Part shown: one piece after another, positions 38,226 to 46,440 of the stretch
Position numbering within the stretch: position 1 is the stretch's first letter
How the letters are laid out: each line of letters opens with the position of its first letter
Assembly (NCBI GenBank): GCA_000688615.1
Contig: JHVA01000001.1
Coordinates: 496,001 to 560,000, forward strand
Source of the DNA: Acidobacteriaceae bacterium KBS 146
GTDB lineage: Bacteria; Acidobacteriota; Terriglobia; Terriglobales; Acidobacteriaceae
DNA length: 64,000 nucleotides
Direction of reading: 5' to 3'
The notes under the pieces: generated by a model
Databases searched by the model: none
What the model was told of the DNA's origin: nothing
The model's input: the letters and a program-made list of their open reading frames with translations, nothing else
Position numbers and translations under genes: made by a program

Positions 38226-39464
38226 TCACTTCGTATAAGGAAGCGCAGGCGAACGGATGTGTTCTGGCTGAAGTCCCATCCCAATCAGACGGGCAGTTAG
38301 ATATTTGAAGCCCGGAAGATGCGTGAGGACGCGAAGGATGAGAGGTGGATGGACCGGACCGGGATTCTTGAGGACTTTGTTGAGGATTCGGTGTGCAAAG
38401 ACCTGAAATGCCTGCGTCCGGCGAACAGCCTTTTCCCGATATTGCTGCACCTGGCGAAGATGATGCGGTGTCAGAGAATTTGACCGGAGAGCCTCTGACA
38501 GGATATTTGCCGTGGCAACCGCGTCCTGCAGTGCGATGTTGATCCCGATGCCTCCGACAGGAGACATAGCATGGGCGGCATCGCCGATGCAGAGCAAGCC
38601 TGGCGAGGACCACCGCGACAGGCGATTCACCTGCACCGTCAGCAGCTTGACCTTGTCCCATGAATCGATCTCGTGGACTCTGTCTGCGAGGAATGGCACG
38701 ATCCTGGTCAAGCTCTCCCGGAAGGCTGGGAGGCCAGCCTCTTGCAACTTAGGGAAGTCCCCTTTGGCGATGAGATAAGCGACCTGAAAGTAGTCGATGC
38801 GATTGATGAGAACGATCAAACGTCCAAAGTTGGCGTAGCCGAGCCCGTTTTCCGGGTCATCTTTTTGACGGGAAAGCCGCAACCAGAGCACGTCGATGGG
38901 AACACCCTCTTCCAAAAGGGGAAGATGAGCAGACTGGCGCGAGATAGCGTGGCGCCCATCACAACCGACGGTTAGTGTGGCTGGAATCTCTACGGTACCT
39001 TCGGGGGTGCGGGCTATAACACCTGTCGTGGCGCCATCGGCCTGAAGAAGTCCTATCGCTTCCCATTCCATGCGGAGTGTAAAGTGGGGAAACTTTGCTG
39101 CCTCGGAGGCCAGGAAGCCCAGAAAATCCCACTGCGGCATAAGCGCGACGTACTTCGCGTGGGTCGGCAGATGAGACAGGTCAGCTATGGTTACGTGGTA
39201 ATCACCCACGCAGGCGGACGCCTGAGTGATTTTGGAATGGCGAATGGCAAGCAATTTGTCGAGGAGCCCAAGCTCATAGAGCAGCTCAAGCGTTGAAGGG
39301 TGGATGGTATCGCCTCGGAAATCGCGAAAGAAGTCCTTGTGCTTCTCCAGGACTGTCACCGGAACGCCTGCTCTGGCCAGGAGGAAGCCAAGCATGATGC
39401 CGGCAGGGCCACCTCCGATGATGCAGCAAGACGTCTTTGCAATAGCTTCATTCACCCCAGGCAT
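38226..39464 (-). CDS. FAD-dependent aromatic-ring-hydroxylase-type oxidoreductase
   Basis: A 412-residue class A flavoprotein monooxygenase. The Rossmann GGGPAG (17-22) binds FAD. DFRGDTIHP follows, and CIGDAAHAMSPVGGIGINIALQDA is the conserved C-terminal FAD/NAD(P)H motif. Such enzymes hydroxylate phenolic rings or quinone-like compounds, and the substrate here is unknown. ATG 39464 matches the family start, although no good ribosome-binding site precedes it; the frame is open 76 codons upstream, across the start of the phosphatase gene on the other strand. Confidence 0.85.
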   Translation of the reverse strand: MPGVNEAIAKTSCCIIGGGPAGIMLGFLLARAGVPVTVLEKHKDFFRDFRGDTIHPSTLELLYELGLLDKLLAIRHSKITQASACVGDYHVTIADLSHLPTHAKYVALMPQWDFLGFLASEAAKFPHFTLRMEWEAIGLLQADGATTGVIARTPEGTVEIPATLTVGCDGRHAISRQSAHLPLLEEGVPIDVLWLRLSRQKDDPENGLGYANFGRLIVLINRIDYFQVAYLIAKGDFPKLQEAGLPAFRESLTRIVPFLADRVHEIDSWDKVKLLTVQVNRLSRWSSPGLLCIGDAAHAMSPVGGIGINIALQDAVATANILSEALRSNSLTPHHLRQVQQYREKAVRRTQAFQVFAHRILNKVLKNPGPVHPPLILRVLTHLPGFKYLTARLIGMGLQPEHIRSPALPYTK

Positions 39465-39582
39465 GTTGCGAATGAAGGTAGCAGGGCGGTTTTGGAAGGT
39501 CAACCCGATATGTTCCTTGCTAAAAGATCTTCTTTCGCTCCGCGACGCGCATCTCAATGGCAAAAGAAATAAGCTGGAGGGC

Positions 39583-40287
39583 ATGGAATCTATGACTCCA
39601 AAGTTGATTGTTTTTGATCTCGATGGAACTCTGATCGACTCGCGCCAGGATCTTTGCAACTCGGTCAATGCGATGCTTACGCATCTAGGCAAAACGGTGC
39701 TTCCCGAAGAGGTGATTGCAAGCTACATCGGTGATGGAGCCTCCATGCTGGTGCGGCGGTCGCTGGGGGATCCTGAAGGGGACGCGCACGATGAAGAGTA
39801 TGTTGCCGAAGCGGTGCATTATTTCCTTGAGTACTACAGGCTTCATAAGCTGGACTTTACCTATGTCTATCCGGGAGTGATGGAGTCCCTGGCGAAGATT
39901 CGCGCTGCGCTGCCTATGACATTAATGGCGGTGCTGACCAATAAGCCCGTCAATCCGTCCCGGGTAATCTGCGATCATTTCGGGTTATCCGACTACTTCT
40001 TTCAAAACTATGGGGGGAACAGCTTCCACACGAAGAAGCCTGATCCTCATGGAATGATGACCCTGATCGCGGAGGCTTCCGCGCTTGCTGGCTCCCCCAT
40101 TGGACCGTCGGAGACCATGATGATTGGAGACACCGACATCGATGTTCTGACAGCGAGAGCCGCAGGCGCCGTGTCGATCGGCTGCGGCTTCGGCCTGGCT
40201 CCCGAGAGGTTGGCGGCAGCCAAACCTGACTTTATGGTGGATTCACCCGCGGACTGGACCAGGATGATGGGTATACCCCCATACTAA
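39583..40287 (+). CDS. gph: Phosphoglycolate phosphatase-like HAD hydrolase
   Basis: A 234-residue HAD phosphatase. Motif I is IVFDLDGTLID (Asp12, Asp14), motif II is VLTNKPV, motif III is the Lys in HTKKPDP, and motif IV is MIGDTDIDVLTARAAGA. The Gph/PGP subclass has this cap and length, so 2-phosphoglycolate clearance (for example after DNA repair) is the likely role, though other small phosphates are possible. GGAGG lies just before the ATG, and a second ATG three codons on is equally usable. It is divergent from the flavoprotein gene. Confidence 0.82.
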   Translation: MESMTPKLIVFDLDGTLIDSRQDLCNSVNAMLTHLGKTVLPEEVIASYIGDGASMLVRRSLGDPEGDAHDEEYVAEAVHYFLEYYRLHKLDFTYVYPGVMESLAKIRAALPMTLMAVLTNKPVNPSRVICDHFGLSDYFFQNYGGNSFHTKKPDPHGMMTLIAEASALAGSPIGPSETMMIGDTDIDVLTARAAGAVSIGCGFGLAPERLAAAKPDFMVDSPADWTRMMGIPPY

Positions 40288-40316
40288 TACTGTAAGGTCT
40301 TGCAAATAAGATATTT

Positions 40317-40328
40317 AGGTCCGGACTT
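40317..40328. promoter_or_regulatory. Second copy of the GTCCGGACTT palindrome
   Basis: AGGTCCGGACTT, one base off the perfect palindrome at 14972-14983. Both are preceded by an A-rich stretch (AAATAAGATATTTAGG here, AAGAATATAAG there). It lies 30 bp after the gph stop with no promoter-proximal gene. Confidence 0.3.
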
Positions 40329-40356
40329 ACAGTTACACACTCTTCTTCCTAACGCG

Positions 40357-40386
40357 AATGGCCTCGATCCCAGGATCGAGGCCATT
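40357..40386 (+). terminator. Terminator hairpin downstream of gph
   Basis: A perfect 13-bp stem (40357-40369 with 40374-40386) has loop CCAG. The following sequence is only moderately T-rich. It can serve gph on the + strand and possibly the DUF4097 gene on the other. Confidence 0.65.
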
Positions 40387-40488
40387 GGCTTCTTGTTTAA
40401 TTTTAGAAGATTGCATAGAGCAAATCGGCAGATGAAACGCCTCCGCTTTCAACGAGATCTGCGGTTGTGGCCTTGACAGAGGCGCGGC

Positions 40489-41343
40489 TTAACGGATGGT
40501 GATGTCGCCAGAGCCGGTGTTGGCGTGAATCAGGGGACCGCCTCCATTGACTGCACCGCTGATGTGATGCCGGTTGAGGCTACCCTGCATGGAGATCGGC
40601 TGGGAGACGTTGACCGAGCCGGAGCCCGTGTCGGCGACAAGGTTGAACTTCGCTCCGTTTCCAAGCGCCATCTGAATTGAGCCTGAACCGGTCGAGAGCT
40701 TCCAGTCCGTAGTAGGTTGACCTTCGACCTCGATATCTCCGGAGCCTGTAGAGGCCTTAAGGCCGCCATTGACGCCGTGAAGATGGACCGATCCTGAACC
40801 CGTTTCTGCCCGGACATCTCCGGGGCCAGACTTGCTGAGTTCAACGTCACCAGATCCGGATCCGAGAGTAGCGGCTCCCTGGATGCCGCTTGCACGAACC
40901 GATCCAGATCCTGTCTGGGCTTTTAATGTTCCTCCCACATTGTCGACGGTGAGATCTCCTGAACCGGTGGCCGCAGAGATATTGGAAGCCTTGGGGAGTG
41001 TGATGTCGTAGTCGATCGAGATATTGCGGAAGAGGTCATTCTCCCCATGACGATTGCCTATGGTGATGTCATTGCCGTTCTGCGTAATGGGCGGATTGGA
41101 GATGATCTGCTGAACGCGTGCTTCTACGTCGCCGTTCATCCATCCGTGATTGGCATGAACGTGACCTACGACATGGACCTGACTATCGGAGCCGGGCTTT
41201 AGGCGGATAGAGCCAGAGCCGGTAGCCACCGAGACGTTTGGTGAGCTGCCAACATTGAGGGTGCGGTCGAAGTTACCGTCGGCAGCGAAGGCTGCCGTAG
41301 CGGCGGTGAGGGCTGCTGCTGCAAGAAGATGACGGGCTTTCAT
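40489..41343 (-). CDS. Exported DUF4097 beta-repeat protein
   Basis: A 284-residue protein with a signal peptide (1-21). From about residue 40 it is built of short beta repeats carrying GSG turns: nine copies, eight as TGSG, each followed by Ser or Asp. This is the DUF4097/DUF2807 type of right-handed beta-solenoid, of unknown function, often near envelope-stress systems or two-component and ABC genes. The adaptor gene upstream (41512-42753) is in the same direction, 168 bp away, so co-transcription is possible but a REP-like unit intervenes. Confidence 0.82.
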   Translation of the reverse strand: MKARHLLAAAALTAATAAFAADGNFDRTLNVGSSPNVSVATGSGSIRLKPGSDSQVHVVGHVHANHGWMNGDVEARVQQIISNPPITQNGNDITIGNRHGENDLFRNISIDYDITLPKASNISAATGSGDLTVDNVGGTLKAQTGSGSVRASGIQGAATLGSGSGDVELSKSGPGDVRAETGSGSVHLHGVNGGLKASTGSGDIEVEGQPTTDWKLSTGSGSIQMALGNGAKFNLVADTGSGSVNVSQPISMQGSLNRHHISGAVNGGGPLIHANTGSGDITIR

Positions 41344-41450
41344 GAAGTGGCCTCCGTTACGGTTGGGATTACGCGTGGGGGCTGCGATTTGTTCCGTGGA
41401 TTTTGGACCGTGGGATCATGTCGCCACAATTAAGATCCTGCAAAAGAAAC

Positions 41451-41487
41451 GCAGTGGTTCCTCGCTTCGCCCGGAATGACAGATGGG
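41451..41487. repeat. REP-like intergenic unit
   Basis: GCAGTGGTTCCTCGCTTCGC continues into CCGGAATGACAGATGGG. It resembles the unit at 15296-15358 in its ending (GGAATGACA/GGATGACA). It lies between the DUF4097 gene and the adaptor gene. Confidence 0.35.
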
Positions 41488-41511
41488 AAGAAGCAGTGGT
41501 GACGGGAGGTC

Positions 41512-42753
41512 TTACTGTTGAAGGATGACTGTGTCGCCGGCATTTAGACCGGAGAGCACTTCGGTGCGAGTTCCGTTAGAGATTCCAGCCTTGATGGTGA
41601 CTTTGCGGCGGCCCTTCTTTTGGCTGGAATCAGGGACCTCTACCGAGGCGTTACGGTCTTTGTCGTAGATGACCGACTGCTCGGGTACGGTGAGTACACC
41701 CTTGTGTTCTTCCAAGAGAATTTCAGCGTTGGCGGTCATGTTTGCCTTGAGCTCGCCACCGGGATTGTCGATCGAAACGCGAACTTCAAAGGTGGTTACA
41801 TTATCTTTCTCAACCCCAAGAGGTGCGATCTTGGTGACCTTTCCCAGGAACGTCTTGTCCTTGAAGGATTCGACTTTGATGCGAGCGGGCTGGCCCATAT
41901 AGACCTTTCCGATGTCCGACTCGTCGACCTTGCCCTGAACGTAGACCTGCGTGGTATCACCGATGGTCATGATGAGGGTCGCGGTGGAGCCCATGACGAG
42001 AATGGAGCTGACCGCGTCGCCGAGCTCGACGTCACGGGAGAGGATGACACCGTCCATCGGTGAGGTGACCGTGGTGTAGCTCAACTGCTCTTCAAGCTGT
42101 TTGAGAGAGGCCTGCGACTGCTGTACCTGAGCCTGGGCCTGGTGAAGCTTGGAGGTATCGACTGCAATCTGTGCTGTGGCCTTATCGCGGGTATTGGCCG
42201 CGGCGAGGTACTTTTGCTGGGCGTCATCCAGGGCCTGTTGCGAGACAACACCATCTTTAGACATCGAGAGAGCGCGCTCATAGGTGTTTTTGAACATGGG
42301 AAGGTCGGGCGCTTCGGCGTTGACCTTGTCATATTCAATGGCTGCCTGAGCCGCGCGCGCATTGGATTCCGCCGCGGCGAGCTGGGCCTTCTGGGCGTTA
42401 ACCTGAGCGAGAATCTCGATTTGATCGAGCTGAGCAAGAACCTGGCCTTGCTTGACGTGTTGGTTGATATCGACGTCAAGACGGGTGACGATGCCGGAGG
42501 CCTTGGATTTGAGCTCGACTTTCGTAATGGGCTGTACCTTGCCTGTTGCGACGACCGAGCGGGCGATATCGCCTTTCTCAGCCTTGGCTAGCTGGGATGG
42601 CTCCAATTTGGCAGTGTTTCCTCGCGCAGCAACAGCCACCCCAAGGATGACGGCAAGAACAACACCGATAACACCGGTCCAAATCCACAGGTTGCGCTTC
42701 TGTTTCCGTTGAGTAGCCAAGGTCTTGCTCCCGGTGGTTGCTGTTGCGTTCAA
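41512..42753 (-). CDS. Efflux pump periplasmic adaptor (MacA/HlyD-like membrane fusion protein)
   Basis: A 413-residue membrane fusion protein that bridges an inner-membrane pump and an outer-membrane channel. An N-terminal anchor (about 21-43) precedes VVATGKVQPITKVELKSKASGIV, the split lipoyl/barrel-sandwich motif. A long Ala/Gln-rich coiled-coil hairpin (about 110-215) follows, then YTTVTSPMDGVILSRDVELGDAV and a beta-barrel and membrane-proximal domain. The layout fits MacA-type adaptors of ABC (MacB) exporters best. No pump gene is next to it in the window. The start is TTG 42753 with no strong ribosome-binding site. Confidence 0.85.
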   Translation of the reverse strand: MNATATTGSKTLATQRKQKRNLWIWTGVIGVVLAVILGVAVAARGNTAKLEPSQLAKAEKGDIARSVVATGKVQPITKVELKSKASGIVTRLDVDINQHVKQGQVLAQLDQIEILAQVNAQKAQLAAAESNARAAQAAIEYDKVNAEAPDLPMFKNTYERALSMSKDGVVSQQALDDAQQKYLAAANTRDKATAQIAVDTSKLHQAQAQVQQSQASLKQLEEQLSYTTVTSPMDGVILSRDVELGDAVSSILVMGSTATLIMTIGDTTQVYVQGKVDESDIGKVYMGQPARIKVESFKDKTFLGKVTKIAPLGVEKDNVTTFEVRVSIDNPGGELKANMTANAEILLEEHKGVLTVPEQSVIYDKDRNASVEVPDSSQKKGRRKVTIKAGISNGTRTEVLSGLNAGDTVILQQ

Positions 42754-42886
42754 GTAAAGGTGTAGCTTCTCGAAGAGAGACTACGCAAGCAGGTGGCCCG
42801 GGGTTCCGTAAGATTTAGACGAAAAACAATGATTCCGGGTAGGAACCAGAGAAATGGAGACAGAAAGGCTTATAGGGCGCATGGTT

Positions 42887-43492
42887 TTAGGCGTATTTGC
42901 GGAGGACCCCAAGGACTTTTCCCTGGATACTGACATTCGCTGCCGGCGCAAAGATGGGAGCCATTTCGGTGTTGGAGGGTTGAAGACGGATCATGCTTCC
43001 TTCGCGATAGAAACGCTTGAGAGTAGCATCGGAACCGTCGACGAGAGCTACCACAATCTCTCCTTCCCGGGCCGTCCGCGTCCGTTCGACCAGAACATAG
43101 TCGCCCGACACGATGTGCTCATCGCGCATGGAGTCACCACGCACCTCGAGGGCGAAGACCTCACGATTTCCGATGATGTCTCCGAGCGAGATGCTCTCGG
43201 CGGTTTCGATGGCTTCCACGGGCCTTCCTGCAGCAATGCGTCCGAGGAGGGGAAGCCTGTCACCACTCCGTTTGGAGGCTCGAGCGGGCAGTACGTCAAT
43301 CGAACGACTGCGATTATGGGCACGCTGCAACAGACCTTTGTTTTGAAGATTGGTAACGTGTTTATGGACGGTAGCCAGGGAACTGAGCCCAAGACCGCTG
43401 GCGATCTCTTCGTAGGACGGGGAGTACCCGTTCTTCTGGGTAAAACCTGAGAGAAAATCGAGAACCTCTTTTTGCCGCCGCGTGATAGCCAT
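42887..43492 (-). CDS. lexA: LexA repressor (SOS regulator)
   Basis: A 201-residue SOS repressor and self-cleaving serine peptidase. The N-terminal winged helix (about 1-65) contains RRQKEVLDFL and SLATVHKHVTNLQNKGLL. The cleavage site is Ala88-Gly89 in GRIAAGRPVEA. The catalytic dyad is Ser121 (RGDSMRDE) and Lys159 (ATLKRF). RecA filaments trigger cleavage, derepressing DNA-repair genes. It starts at ATG 43492, only six bases after a -10 box, so the mRNA appears leaderless. A direct repeat between the promoter boxes is a candidate self-operator. Confidence 0.95.
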   Translation of the reverse strand: MAITRRQKEVLDFLSGFTQKNGYSPSYEEIASGLGLSSLATVHKHVTNLQNKGLLQRAHNRSRSIDVLPARASKRSGDRLPLLGRIAAGRPVEAIETAESISLGDIIGNREVFALEVRGDSMRDEHIVSGDYVLVERTRTAREGEIVVALVDGSDATLKRFYREGSMIRLQPSNTEMAPIFAPAANVSIQGKVLGVLRKYA

Positions 43493-43498
43493 GCGGGA

Positions 43499-43526
43499 AT
43501 TGTAGCGAATAAAAAGCGAATTGCAA
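43499..43526 (-). promoter_or_regulatory. lexA promoter with internal direct repeat (candidate LexA site)
   Basis: On the minus strand TTGCAA (43526-43521), a 16-bp spacer and TACAAT (43504-43499) form a good sigma-70 promoter. The -10 box ends six bases before the lexA ATG, so transcription should start at or next to the start codon. A direct repeat ATTCGC-TTTTT-ATTCGC overlaps the -35 edge and fills most of the spacer, a natural place for autorepression. Confidence 0.65.
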
Positions 43527-43738
43527 GCAACTTTCTTGATACCCCCAGAGCGGAGCTAAAACTCGGCAACGGCCTCCCCTGTAATTCCCGTTTTGAAAAT
43601 GGTCGAAGCAAAAAACTGCACATCAGGCTTGAAAGCTTTCTCGCAATACACCAAGGTAATGAAACACCGCAGCCTACATCAGACAGCAAACCAAGGCCTG
43701 CGGTGATGTGTGCTGATGCTATGCGCTAAGGAGAGAAA

Positions 43739-44482
43739 ATGCAGGTCTTGATCGTGGAAGACGATGCTGCTTTGGGACTGTTTCTTGAAAAGGGATTGAA
43801 GCTGGAAGGTCACGAGGTTGAGCGCGTCGAGGACGGAGAAGCTGCGCTCGAGCGCCTCCAGGAAGCAACGCCGGACCTGCTGGTGCTGGATCTCAGCCTT
43901 CCAAAGAGGGACGGGGTCGAAGTGCTTGAACAGATGGCGGGCCGCTTTGGAAACACGGCCGTGTTAGTGCTGACGGGGAGGGGCATGGTTGAAGAGCGCG
44001 TGAACTGTCTCAATCTGGGAGCTGATGACTTTCTGCTGAAGCCGTTCAGCTTTCATGAACTGACGGCGCGATGCCGGGCGCTGTTGCGCAGGAGAGAACG
44101 CTTTGCGGACCCTGTGATCCGGCACGGAGATGTCGCCTTGAACCGGATGGAGCGAAAGGTGACGCGTCGTGGCAGAACGGTGGATCTGACGGCAAAAGAG
44201 TTTGCTCTTCTGGAATATCTGATGCAACGAAGAGAACGTTGCTGCAGCCGCGCCGAACTACTGACGAGCGTGTGGCAGATGACGGAAGACGCAGGGACGA
44301 ATGTGGTGGATGTGTACGTGAACTATCTCAGAAAGAAAATGAGCTCATCATCAGAAGAGAGCGGTGGGCATGCCGTGATTGAAACCGTTCGAGGCGAGGG
44401 ATATCGCATGAGCAGCATGCTGAAAAAGATGCCTGGCAGAGCACAGGTTTATAACGTGGGCTCGTCGAGGGCAGAGGCGTAG
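43739..44482 (+). CDS. OmpR-family response regulator of the flagellar locus
   Basis: A two-component response regulator of 247 residues. The receiver domain has VEDDA (Asp8-Asp9), phosphoacceptor Asp51 in LLVLDLSLPKRDG, Thr79 and Lys101. The winged-helix DNA-binding domain follows (about 130-232), with DLTAKEFALLEYLM and VDVYVNYLRKKM. AAGGAGAG lies just before the ATG. Only 15 bp separate it from the 71-residue phosphoacceptor-like gene, then the sigma-54 activator. It likely feeds signals into flagellar control, but the promoters it binds are unknown. No complete histidine kinase is nearby. Confidence 0.85.
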   Translation: MQVLIVEDDAALGLFLEKGLKLEGHEVERVEDGEAALERLQEATPDLLVLDLSLPKRDGVEVLEQMAGRFGNTAVLVLTGRGMVEERVNCLNLGADDFLLKPFSFHELTARCRALLRRRERFADPVIRHGDVALNRMERKVTRRGRTVDLTAKEFALLEYLMQRRERCCSRAELLTSVWQMTEDAGTNVVDVYVNYLRKKMSSSSEESGGHAVIETVRGEGYRMSSMLKKMPGRAQVYNVGSSRAEA

Positions 44483-44497
44483 CGGGAAGGAGCAACG

Positions 44498-44713
44498 ATG
44501 GAGCGTTTGATGGAGCAGATGGATGGCCTGCTGCACGGATTCTGCCAGCCGCTTACGGTGTTGCAATGCAGGCTTGCCCTTGGAGAGCTGAGCGGAGAGC
44601 CTTCGGCCATGCGGGAGGCGATAGAAGCCGCCCTGGGCGAGTGCACCCGCTTGAACGAGAAGATCAATGCAATGCGAGAAATTTTGCAGACAACAGAATG
44701 GCGCGGGAGATAA
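44498..44713 (+). CDS. Small protein resembling a histidine-kinase phosphoacceptor (DHp) helix
   Basis: A 71-residue, almost wholly helical protein. MDGLLHGFCQPLTVLQCRLALGEL (His13, then QPLT) resembles the H-box of histidine kinases of the HELxQPLT type. The second half (LGECTRLNEKINAMREIL) is like the second DHp helix, which in kinases dimerises. There is no ATPase domain. It lies 15 bp after the response regulator and seven bases before the sigma-54 activator, so all three are surely one operon. It could be a phosphotransfer or inhibitory partner for either neighbour. The resemblance is by eye only. Confidence 0.6.
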   Translation: MERLMEQMDGLLHGFCQPLTVLQCRLALGELSGEPSAMREAIEAALGECTRLNEKINAMREILQTTEWRGR

Positions 44714-44719
44714 CAGACG

Positions 44720-45973
44720 ATGACTGGCGAAACGGCGATTGCGGGTACGGGAGCGGCGGAGCCAGTAGTTCTGCTGGGCGCATCCTCTCAAAGGAAGGTT
44801 GTCCTGGCCAGCGCGGATGCGGGACTGCGCGGGAGGCTGAGGACCTCATTGAACGGAATGCGATGGGAGGTACACGAAGCTGCCGGCGGCGCAGAGGCGA
44901 TGGCTCGACTGGACGACGTGCATCCGGAGGCTTTGTTGGTGGATAGTTGGCTGCCAGACCTGGAGGTGGGTGAGTTTGCGTTGCAGATCCGAACGCTGTA
45001 TCCGGCAGTCGACCTGATGGGAATGGACGGCGGTGTTGACGGGAGAAGTCGCAGCCCGCGTCGAAACGAACTGTTACATGCTCTCCGTGAGGCTCAGGGA
45101 ACAAGTATGGGCGATACAGCGGCGTGGAATGCGGCGCCCGTCAGTGTGCCGGAGGCACCGCGCTTCGTCGATAGCGAGACACGACGGGCTCTGGAGATGC
45201 AGTCGTTGCCGGAGATGATCGGCGAGAGCGCTCCGATGCGGGAGCTTGCGCGGCTTATTCGACTGGTAGCGCCGCGATCCACAACCGTATTGATTGAAGG
45301 AGAGACGGGCGCAGGAAAAGAGGTAGTGGCCAAGGCGCTCCATCGGTTGAGCGATCGTGCGACGAAGCCATTTGCGGTGCTGAATTGCGCGGCGATACCA
45401 GAGGCGCTGTTAGAGGCTGAACTCTTTGGCCATACTCGTGGCGCCTTCACTGGAGCGGTTCAGTCCCGAACGGGACGCATTGAAGCGGCCCATGGCGGAA
45501 CTCTGTTTCTTGACGAGATTGGAGAGATGCCGCTTGCACTGCAAGCCAAGATGCTGCGCTTTCTCGAGTGCGGCGAGCTGCAGCGGGTGGGGGACAACGA
45601 GGTGATCCGCGTTGACGTAAGAATCATCGCGGCAACGCATCAACCTCTGCAGGAAAGAGCGGAACAAGGAACATTTCGTCTGGATCTTTATCATCGTTTG
45701 GCAGTGTTTCCGATCGAAGTTCCCCCAATGCGGGATCGCATGGAGGATCTGGAGCTTTTGGTGGAACACATCCTTGCGAAGCTGGGACAGCGAATGCCGC
45801 GCAAACGTTTGAATAAGGTGGCAATGGAGCGATTGAAGGGGCACTCGTGGCCAGGAAATGTTCGCGAGCTAATGCACGTGCTGGAGCGGGCGACGATTCT
45901 CTCCGGAGATCAGATGGAGATTGGGATAGAGGAGATTCGCTGCGGGCGAGGCATGAGCGGCGCGAAGGTGTGA
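44720..45973 (+). CDS. Sigma-54-dependent activator without DNA-binding domain (FlgR-like)
   Basis: A 417-residue enhancer-binding-protein-type AAA+ activator. Residues about 26-125 form a receiver-like domain that keeps Asp75 (LLVDSWLPD) but looks otherwise eroded. The AAA+ domain is complete: Walker A GETGAGKE (194-201), the sigma-54-contacting loop GAFTGA (241-246), Walker B TLFLDEIGE (261-269), and sensor region HSWPGNVRELMHVLERA. The protein then stops within about 27 residues, so the Fis-type helix-turn-helix is missing. Helicobacter and Campylobacter FlgR are similar activators that work from solution or without that domain. It is placed directly upstream of the flagellar genes whose promoters show -24/-12 boxes. 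Confidence 0.9.
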   Translation: MTGETAIAGTGAAEPVVLLGASSQRKVVLASADAGLRGRLRTSLNGMRWEVHEAAGGAEAMARLDDVHPEALLVDSWLPDLEVGEFALQIRTLYPAVDLMGMDGGVDGRSRSPRRNELLHALREAQGTSMGDTAAWNAAPVSVPEAPRFVDSETRRALEMQSLPEMIGESAPMRELARLIRLVAPRSTTVLIEGETGAGKEVVAKALHRLSDRATKPFAVLNCAAIPEALLEAELFGHTRGAFTGAVQSRTGRIEAAHGGTLFLDEIGEMPLALQAKMLRFLECGELQRVGDNEVIRVDVRIIAATHQPLQERAEQGTFRLDLYHRLAVFPIEVPPMRDRMEDLELLVEHILAKLGQRMPRKRLNKVAMERLKGHSWPGNVRELMHVLERATILSGDQMEIGIEEIRCGRGMSGAKV

Positions 45974-46037
45974 GTAAAAAATACTACGGAGTAGTTCCAA
46001 TCGCTTTAGAGCGCTCTCATCTGAGGGTGCTTTCTTT

Positions 46038-46053
46038 TGGAGGTTCAGGTGCA
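46038..46053 (+). promoter_or_regulatory. Possible sigma-54 promoter before flgB
   Basis: TGGAGGTTCAGGTGCA keeps the invariant GG and GC with the required 10-bp spacing, although the rest of the -24 box is poor. A start 12 bp after the GC would be about 13 bases before the flgB ATG, with the GGAGG site retained. Confidence 0.4.
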
Positions 46054-46076
46054 TAGGAATAAGCGGAGGTCTTGTG

Positions 46077-46436
46077 ATGCAGGTGACGACACCTTTGAGC
46101 AACGCGTTGACACAGTATCTCGATTTGACGGCGGAACAGATGAAGCTGACGGCTGAAAACATGGCCAACGTGGATACGCCGGGATACAAGACAAAGGGAT
46201 TTGATTTTGAACAGGAGTTTATGCGGCAGATGACAGCTTCGAATGGATCCGGCCAGGCCGGAGTGCAGGCAGAGCAAGTGGATGGATTGGTTTCAAGACC
46301 GGATGGCAATAATGTTTCGATGGATCGTGAAGGGGTGCAACTGGCGAAGGCGCAATTGCAGTTCAAGCTGGGTGTAGAGCTGCTGAAGAATGAGTACTCG
46401 ACGGTCATGAGTGCAATTCATGCGGAGGCGAAGTAG
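46077..46436 (+). CDS. flgB: Flagellar proximal rod protein FlgB
   Basis: FlgB builds the proximal part of the flagellar rod in the periplasm. It has 119 residues from ATG 46077, with GGAGG seven bases upstream. The rod signature is AENMANVDTPGYKTKGFDF (near residues 28-45). The C-terminal helix (KLGVELLKNEYSTVMSAIHAEAK) packs in the rod. Exported by the flagellar type III system without a cleaved signal. flgC follows four bases after the stop, so the two are co-translated. Confidence 0.93.
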   Translation: MQVTTPLSNALTQYLDLTAEQMKLTAENMANVDTPGYKTKGFDFEQEFMRQMTASNGSGQAGVQAEQVDGLVSRPDGNNVSMDREGVQLAKAQLQFKLGVELLKNEYSTVMSAIHAEAK

Positions 46437-46440
46437 GCGA

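Noticed and set aside
43665..43706. CACCGCAG...CTGCGGTG inverted repeat before the flagellar response regulator
   Set aside because: Arms are short, with about 26 bp between them and a one-base bulge; no clear function could be supported.
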